Notes under the pieces: generated by a model
What the model was told of the DNA's origin: nothing
Seen by the model: only the letters and a program-made list of their open reading frames with translations
Database searches by the model: none
Source of the DNA: Oscheius tipulae
Taxonomy: Eukaryota > Nematoda > Chromadorea > Rhabditida > Rhabditidae
Assembly: GCA_037178975.1 (NCBI GenBank)
Contig: JASJZH010000001.1
Span: 5,688,501-5,752,500 of the forward strand
Direction: 5' to 3'
DNA length: 64,000 bases
In this document: one piece after another, positions 58,001-64,000 of the stretch
Position numbering within the stretch: the first letter of the stretch is position 1
How the letters are laid out: every line of letters starts with the position of its first letter
Position numbers and translations under genes: made by a program

Positions 58001-60562
58001 ACTTCGAGCTCTGCTGCATAATCTGTACCAGATCCGAGTTGAGTACATCTCTGTTCCGGTCACAGAAGCCATCAACATTGTAGAGTACCTAAGTGACTTT
58101 CAAATCTTCTAAACCCTTCCACTCACATCTCCAGCATAATGTTTGATTAAAAAGGCCCCAGCTCCTTGCTGGAAGTGAGGATGTTGACCAACTCTCTTGG
58201 TAAGACTCTGCAGCAGCTGCTGATCCACACCTTCAGACTGCCCATGGATCTGTGCACAAGTGTCGTCGAGGAGAGCCATAATTCCAGGAGGGTTCTTTCC
58301 CTCAATGAGATCACAGACGATTTTGTTGTTGAAGTAGTCGATCTCGGTCCATTGGATCCCCTCCTGTACGTACTCTTCCTGTTCAGCCTTCAACGTCAGC
58401 TCGATAAAAATCTGCTGGAGCTTTTCGTTCACAAAGTTGATACTGGAGTGAGGATTGCTTTGGTGGAAAAATTCACTGACCAGAACTGTTCGAACCCGTT
58501 GCTGTCGAAGATCTCGAACCCGTAGATGTCGAGAATTCCAACGGAGAGACCGGAGTCTTTCCCGGAGGAGACGGCGAGAGCCTTGTTCACGACGGAAACT
58601 GGAAACTTTATTGTCAAATTGGGAGTAGTAGTCTGTCTGAACTACCAAAATCTGGATATTCGTTCTTGAATTTCAAGAAAACTCTTTCTCGATGAGTTTA
58701 TATCCGACAAGAGAGGTTCCCTGATGGTAGGCACTTACCCAGATGGTCGAAGAGCTTCGAGTAGATGGCTTTAACCCAGGCGTCTCTGGTGTAGTTGGCC
58801 TGTTCCACGTTCAAGTTCACATCAATTTCTTCTGTCTTGTTGCCCCACCTGGAAAAAGAACTTTGTTTAAAAAACAAACAAATTCTCACTTGCTCTCCAG
58901 CTTCTTCGAAATGAGTTTGTGTTTGATGGTGGCAGATGGGATTCCTAACAAGAAGGAAGGGTATTCGAGGTCTGAAACCGGAAATAGAGAGGAGGGAAAA
59001 CCGCAAACTCGCAGTCATCACTCTGAACAGCTGCAAAGTTTCGATCTTCGACAAAGGATATGTTCCCCAGATGGAGTACGGCTGAGACCAGTTGCAGAAC
59101 TTCTAACTGTTGTGCCTCATTGAATCCGACCACTCCCATAGCGTGAAGTGTACTTTGGAACTCTTTCGCATCGTCGGTGTCATGGGCTTTGGTCACGCCG
59201 CTCTGGTTCAGATACTGGTAGTAGTCAAGTTCCCCGATGCCTAGACTTTCTAAACACAAGATATTGTTTCAATTCTTTGTCCAAAACAAACTCTTAAGAT
59301 TCTGATCAGCTCCGGCGATCAACTGGTAGAAGATGTGAAAGTTTCTGTCTCCTTTACTCTGTCTGACCACGCGGGACTTTTCCAAAAGAAAGTTTGATAA
59401 CTGAACTGTATAAGAACATTTTTAAGAGTTCCCACCTTTCCTCCCACTGGTTCTCCACCTCGGCTGAATATAATCTCCACGTATTTGCCGAACCGAGACG
59501 AGTTCCAGTTTCGAATAGTGGCGGCGTTCCCGAAGGCTTCCAAGAGTGGGTTGGATTGAAGAATCACCTCTTTCACGTGCTAAACTAGAATGCTTGAACC
59601 AAATGGTTTTCGAGAACTGTATAAAACTCCTTATCTCTCTTTAACATACTTTTCCAGACCGAGAGGAGTACTTTTCTCGTACGGAGCCGGCGCGCCGCAT
59701 TGAAAGTTCATATTCCTCATAAGAACACCAACGCCCTAGAAAGCTACTGAATCGTTTTTTCCTCACCAAGAGCATCAAAATGACACCAAACATGTCTAGA
59801 TAGAGTTACGGGAAGCTGAAGTTAATGACGTGGGATTTTCAGAGATTCGTGGTTGATCACCCAATTTAGGTTCCAAGACCTCGTTTTTTTGACTTTACAT
59901 TTTCTGCAAAGTTGTAGAACAAACCAACAGCTACAACTTTTCAGAAGGTCGGAATGCGAAAAAAAAAAGATTTCTTGTGCCTGGAAAACGCGGTAGAAGT
60001 TGGGCTAAAATGCTATATGCTAAAAATTAATCGAGCTTGTTTGATTGAAAAAAGACAAACTGATTATTGAAACCAACCTGAACACTTTTGCCGCCACCGG
60101 AAATCCTCGAAATGTAGTTCATGATATATTTGGCCGCCACAGTTTTTCCGGCTCCGGACTCGCCGGAAATGATCACACATTGCGACTCGTTGTCGATCAG
60201 CATGTTTCTGTACTCATCGATGGGAAAAGGTTAAAAACGCTATGCTACCTATACATATTGTCAGCCAGGGCATAAATGTGCGGTGGATTCTCGTACTGAG
60301 CCGCTCCCTGATACTGTTCCATGTCTTTTTCTGTGAAATAGGGCATCTGTTTGAAGGGATTGACTGAGATCAATACTGGGCCAATATAGGTCTAAAGCCT
60401 CCCTGCTTGATATAACAAAGGGTAACTAACGAATATACTGTTCCCATGTAGCCTCTTCTTCAGATTGTCCACTATGGCTTCCTCGGACAGCTTGGACAGA
60501 AGGACCATGTCGTCCACCCCCACGTGCTGCACATTGACATTACTCTGCCAATGAAAGACCAT
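55096..60562 (-). CDS. hum-1: Long-tailed class I myosin (myosin Ie/f, HUM-1 type)
   Basis: Multi-exon gene. The motor domain begins at [15 protein letters not shown] (60562) and has the P loop GESGAGKT (about 60150-60180), switch I in [10 protein letters not shown] (about 59490-59515), [27 protein letters not shown] and GKSKIFI. One IQ motif ([13 protein letters not shown], about 56970-57030) follows, then the TH1 lipid-binding domain ([12 protein letters not shown]), a Pro/Gln-rich TH2 region ([10 protein letters not shown], about 55600) and a C-terminal SH3 domain ([16 protein letters not shown] ... [10 protein letters not shown] ... LFPGNYV). It is an actin-based motor at membranes, involved in endocytosis. 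CTTCCAG ends two bases before the ATG. One intron region (57184-57934) shows a local duplication, and another intron holds a tRNA-like module. Confidence 0.92.
55929..55980. repeat. Palindromic ~52-bp repeat, copy 7 (degraded)
   Basis: CATGTACTGCAAAGCTG ... AAGGTTGCAGAACATC. In an intron of the myosin gene. Confidence 0.5.
57184..57934. repeat. Local duplication with an inverted pair inside the myosin gene
   Basis: The 35-base segment beginning TAACAGCTCTAATTGCGTTG occurs at 57184-57218 (spanning a myosin exon start) and again at 57869-57903. A second pair is inverted: 57804-57834 (AGTAATGTAACGGTCAA...) against 57903-57932 (...TTGACCGTTACATTACT). Confidence 0.75.
57245..57312 (+). other. tRNA-like module in a myosin intron
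   Basis: TTCAGACGATATTAAGCGTTC (A-box region), CCGACTACGG (anticodon-stem remnant) and GCTTGGTTCGAAACC (B box). GCAGC and GTTGC could form part of an acceptor stem. Degenerate. Confidence 0.4.
59899..59950. repeat. Palindromic ~52-bp repeat, copy 8
   Basis: ATTTTCTGCAAAGTTGTAG pairs with AGCTACAACTTTTCAGAAGGT. In a myosin intron. Confidence 0.75.
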
Positions 60563-60580
60563 TTCTGGAAGAAAAGTGTA

Positions 60581-60608
60581 GAGAGAGAGAGAGAGACAGA
60601 GAGAGTGA
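60581..60608. repeat. GA microsatellite upstream of the myosin start
   Basis: (GA)n with one interruption (GAGAGACAGAGAGAG), about 20 bases from the start codon of the myosin gene on the opposite strand. Confidence 0.7.
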
Positions 60609-60922
60609 ATGTGTGATTTGGAGCTGTTTGTGAGGCTCGGAGAAGAAGCCCGAGGCTGGGAAACACAGGCGGCTGGCGGGAATTTCGGCCCGCACTCTGC
60701 AAACAGAACAAACATCGATCGTTTGTCCTTTTTGCATGATAAGGCGGAGAGGTATTACCTCAAAGAATCAGCAATCGGAATCATGAATTTTTCCAGCTAA
60801 AATGATGACGAAACGGTTGCATGAAGCATACGATACGAAGTTCACGTCTTTCTTTTTGTAAAGGGTGGTATTTCATTTCGACTCACTCTTTCCATTCCAA
60901 TAACACATTATTCATCTTAATA

Positions 60923-60973
60923 ACGTTTTGCAAATCTGTAGATGAAATCAACAGCTACTACTTTTTAGAACAT
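60923..60973. repeat. Palindromic ~52-bp repeat, copy 9
   Basis: AACGTTTTGCAAATCTGTAG pairs with AGCTACTACTTTTTAGAACAT. Intergenic. Confidence 0.65.
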
Positions 60974-61141
60974 GATACACTCAGAAAAACACTTCGTCGT
61001 CCCCATAATTACTCCACAAAGAGTTACTCGAAAAGTACGCAATTTCGAGTCGTACGCGAAGATATTTTTTATTGCGACGCACAGCAAAGTTAACGCCTTC
61101 AACATTCTTTTCCCCACGACAATAGGATATTTTCAGCTTTT

Positions 61142-61193
61142 GATGTTCTGCAAACTTGTAGAAGAGATCAAGAGCTACAAATTTGCAGAACAT
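61142..61193. repeat. Palindromic ~52-bp repeat, copy 10 (best preserved)
   Basis: GATGTTCTGCAAACTTGTAG pairs with GCTACAAATTTGCAGAACATC around an AGAGATCAAGA loop; nearly perfect arms. Intergenic. Confidence 0.85.
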
Positions 61194-61870
61194 CTCAAAA
61201 CTCGAAAATCACTTCTACACGAAGATCAGCCTTTTTTGTCTGTATCTCCAAGATTTCAACAGCTAAAAAGAGCAAATAGACAAGAAATACATGATATCGG
61301 CTATCGGAAAAATGATTAAAAGGAATGAGTCATCATTCATGTAAACACTAAATGCCAGTCCTTCTTACAAAGAATCAAAGACGAAAAAAAAGTTTCCCAC
61401 CTACGTTTCCATAAATCTAACTGCCAAAATCAGGTCAAAAAGCCAGTAATAGATGAACGAGACGCTGGGATGAATCAAGAGAGTCAGAAATGGTGTTTAG
61501 AAGAGTGCGTCAGCTGGTCTGACTCATGGAAGAGGAAAGACGGGTCAACAAGAGCCCCCCACAAAGTGACGGCGCGGACAATCCGGACAATCGGTCGGGA
61601 GGAGAATTATGGATAGAGGCTGTGGGCTGAAGTGGTCAAGATGACAGGTGAATGGAGGCTAATACCCGCATTCCTTTTTCAAGGTGGCTGCTGGCTGGTC
61701 TGAGTCATCGATCAATAACGAGAGACGGTATTAGTGCCACACCGCCCCCCGATGCTGCCAAAATTGGACACCTGCTGTTTTGGTGCCTTCCTAGTGGTTA
61801 CCATTGAAAAAAATTTATTACGCTAAAAACAATGAGATCATGAAAACTTCTTCACAGTAGCATAAAATTC

Positions 61871-64000
61871 TCACTTTCTGGACTTCTTCTTCTTCGGCTC
61901 GCCTTCCTCAATGTAGCCCTTCGGCTTCTCCAGCTTGAATCCGTGCAGCTCGCACCAGCCGAGGGGGAGCAGATCTTTAGAACTGAAACTGATTTTGCTT
62001 TTTGTCAGAAGAAAAGAACGTACTCAATGTCGAAATATTGGTCGTAGCCATTCTCCCAGCCGTCGAAGTGGACCATGATCAGTCGTCCTTTGATGCCGAC
62101 GACAGTAGCTGGACAGATCAGCAAGTTTTCTACCATGTCCGAGGCCTCGAGTTTCGCGCCAATCTGAAAGGAAAGTTTGGGTTGAGGCTCAAGCATTCGC
62201 ATTACATACAAATCTTTTTCAATTCAACTTGTCCTCCCTGTCTATTTCTATGACAAAAGCTATGATAAAGTTAGAATAAGCACCTTGAACTCAGCCAGTC
62301 TGGCGGATGAGGGATCGGCTTTGAAAAAGTTCTCCGGTGCTGCGATGGAATTGGTCTGAGCGAGATATTTGTTCCAATCGAAATGTTCCTCTTCTGATGC
62401 GGAGAGGTATTACTTTGATTTGAAAAAAAAACCTTCGGGGTCGTTAAGAACCAGACCGTGCTTCTTCGCATACCCTACGGGGAACATCAATGGGGAGGTA
62501 CAGTGGAGGGGAAGACAGTCCGATTCCATATCTGGCCCGTCGATTCCGATTTTGAGGTAGCCGTCCTGAAATGTGAGGATCAGAAGCACATGTCAACTGA
62601 CATTCAGAAGCTCGAGCACTGTGGCGACGTGTAGATCGCGAACGGTCGATCCCAATGGGTCCATCAGCTCGAATTTCATTCCCTGTTTCCATTCGGAGCT
62701 ATCCTCGTCCTGAAAACGGAATATACATTTCAAAACCAGCCCAAATGCACGTTGTATTTTTTCCACTCGGTCAGCTGCTCCGGTGTGACGTCGTTCGGAT
62801 GATATTGGGGCTTGGTTCCGTTCTTGTGCGCCTCGGCAATATTATGGGCGTGTCTCATGTAGTCCGACTTAGCGGCAATCCGGTAGCCGTTCCGAGCAGC
62901 CCAACCCACCGGGAACAGGAAGAAGCTGCTGTGGTCCACCCAGAAGTCGTTTTCTGCTCCGTACTGTATATTTTTATTTAGAAAACAAGGACAAAAAGAA
63001 ACTAACCTGCCGGTCATCCTCTTCCTGGGTGTCACAGTCGTTCTTCATGACGACGACATTAACTCGGCGACCGATAACGGCTTTGATGCGAGCCGGACGA
63101 ACTCTCGATGAGACGGAATAGTCGAGGAGCTCGAGGCGCTGGCCTAACTGCAAGAAGATCATTTTGTAGAGGTTCAAACACTTTTAATAATGTTAGAGGA
63201 CGATGAACCGAGCCTGTACCACTCCACCATGAGCGAGAACGAACTAGTAGTGTCCAAAGAAAAAAAAATGAGTATACCTTCAGATGACATTGACGATTGA
63301 TCTTGCCCCTCTCGTTGAAAAAGTCATCATGAACGGTTTGGTAGGTTTGAATATCCTTTATCGCTTCCGCCATGTTCTTCTCGAATTTGTCCTCTCTCCT
63401 CCATTTTGTTTCGATGAATACCGGAGGAATGCAGACTTCTCCGTCGTCGATTTCAAAGTTGCTGGAAGAATATTGATGATAAACTGCCAAGAGAACCTAC
63501 GAGAGACCCTGGACGCCTTTCGAGCCGATGTTCACGAAGAAGTCGTGCTCGGCTTCGTCGGCATTGGCGCCAACCCATCGCATTAAAACTCGGTAGCCGA
63601 CAATCTTGAGAAGAGGTCGCGTCAGGTTTGTAAACTAACCTTTCTGACAGTAGCTAGCCAAATGACACGGATACGGGGGTCAATGACGCGCTTGTAGTCA
63701 TTTACCTCGACGAACATCTGCAAAATTTAAAGTAAAACTATAGGGAGAAACAACGGACCGCGATGGGAGCTCGGGGATTAGCGATGTGCTCGAGGTATTC
63801 TCGAAGAACGTGGTCGCGGAAGACGGAGACCGGCACGGCCTTTTCCGGACAACCAACCGGCTTTTTGGATTGATTTTCATCGACGACGATATCTGAAATC
63901 GGATTTGTGAGAGTGAAAAGATCAGAAGCGTACGTTTTAAAAAGTTGTTCCAATGATACGACTCGCCGTATGTTGGGCTTTTTATAACGCTGTCGACATG
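61871..64000 (-). CDS. MBT-repeat chromatin protein (3' part; 5' end outside the window)
   Basis: Runs off the right edge; the stop is at 61873-61871. At least three MBT-type repeats are visible: one around NFEIDDGEVCIPP and the following sequence, one with WVDHSSFFLFPVGWAARNGYRI, and one with GIKGRLIMVHFDGWENGYDQYFDIE followed by LLPLGWCELHGFKLEKPKGY. The C-terminus is a Lys-rich tail (EPKKKKSRK). MBT repeats bind mono- or dimethylated lysine on histone tails; C. elegans LIN-61 and MBTR-1 and the L3MBTL and SFMBT families are candidates. Exon borders were only partly worked out. Without the N-terminus I cannot tell whether zinc-finger or SAM domains are present. Confidence 0.85.

Larger units (their letters stand above)
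60563..61870. other. Intergenic between the myosin and MBT genes
   Basis: About 1.3 kb. Holds two palindromic repeat copies about 220 bases apart. No coding frame convinces me. Confidence 0.5.

Overview
This window reads as nuclear DNA from a small-genome animal, most likely a nematode. The evidence is a FoxF forkhead factor with a LET-381-style domain, a secreted Gly/Cys/Pro-rich protein of the nematode cuticle/ground-like type, long-tailed class I myosin (HUM-1 type), short introns (mostly 35-60 bp), and a polypyrimidine-AG directly upstream of many start codons, as expected for spliced-leader trans-splicing. The species and clade cannot be named from sequence alone. All products were inferred by reading and splicing the DNA by eye; no search was run.

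Layout. 1-11 kb: the 3' end of an unknown gene, a secreted Gly/Cys/Pro-rich protein, two inverted-repeat elements, a FoxF factor and a TMEM134-like membrane protein, separated by 2-3 kb gene-poor stretches. 12-22 kb: a two-domain galectin, a tiny secreted protein that resembles an acyl carrier protein but lacks its attachment serine, a Lys/Ser-rich one-helix membrane protein, and two tandem paralogous F-box-like genes. 22-27.5 kb: mostly non-coding, with one possibly broken Cys-rich secreted peptide. 27.5-39.7 kb is dense: furin-type convertase, ABHD17-like hydrolase, a tail-anchored coiled-coil protein, Tctex-type dynein light chain, inositol monophosphatase, B3GNTL1-like glycosyltransferase and ARPC5. 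39.8-52.7 kb: PIG-N, an SBP2-like L7Ae protein, acyl-protein thioesterase, a septin, NSA2, an Mnx-type homeobox gene and a small secreted peptide. 53-64 kb: an aldo-keto reductase, a long-tailed class I myosin and the 3' part of an MBT-repeat chromatin protein.

The genes are a mixture of housekeeping functions rather than one pathway. Links that can be drawn are loose: myosin I, ARPC5, septin and dynein light chain are cytoskeletal; PIG-N, ABHD17 and the thioesterase act on lipid anchors; the furin, galectin and small secreted proteins belong to the secretory route.

The repeat layer is striking: about ten copies of a ~52 bp palindromic element, three copies of a ~200-450 bp Helitron-like element with a 3' hairpin, a 408 bp TIR element, a ~415 bp foldback, at least seven tRNA-like modules, and the tail of a non-LTR retrotransposon. 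Many of these sit in introns.
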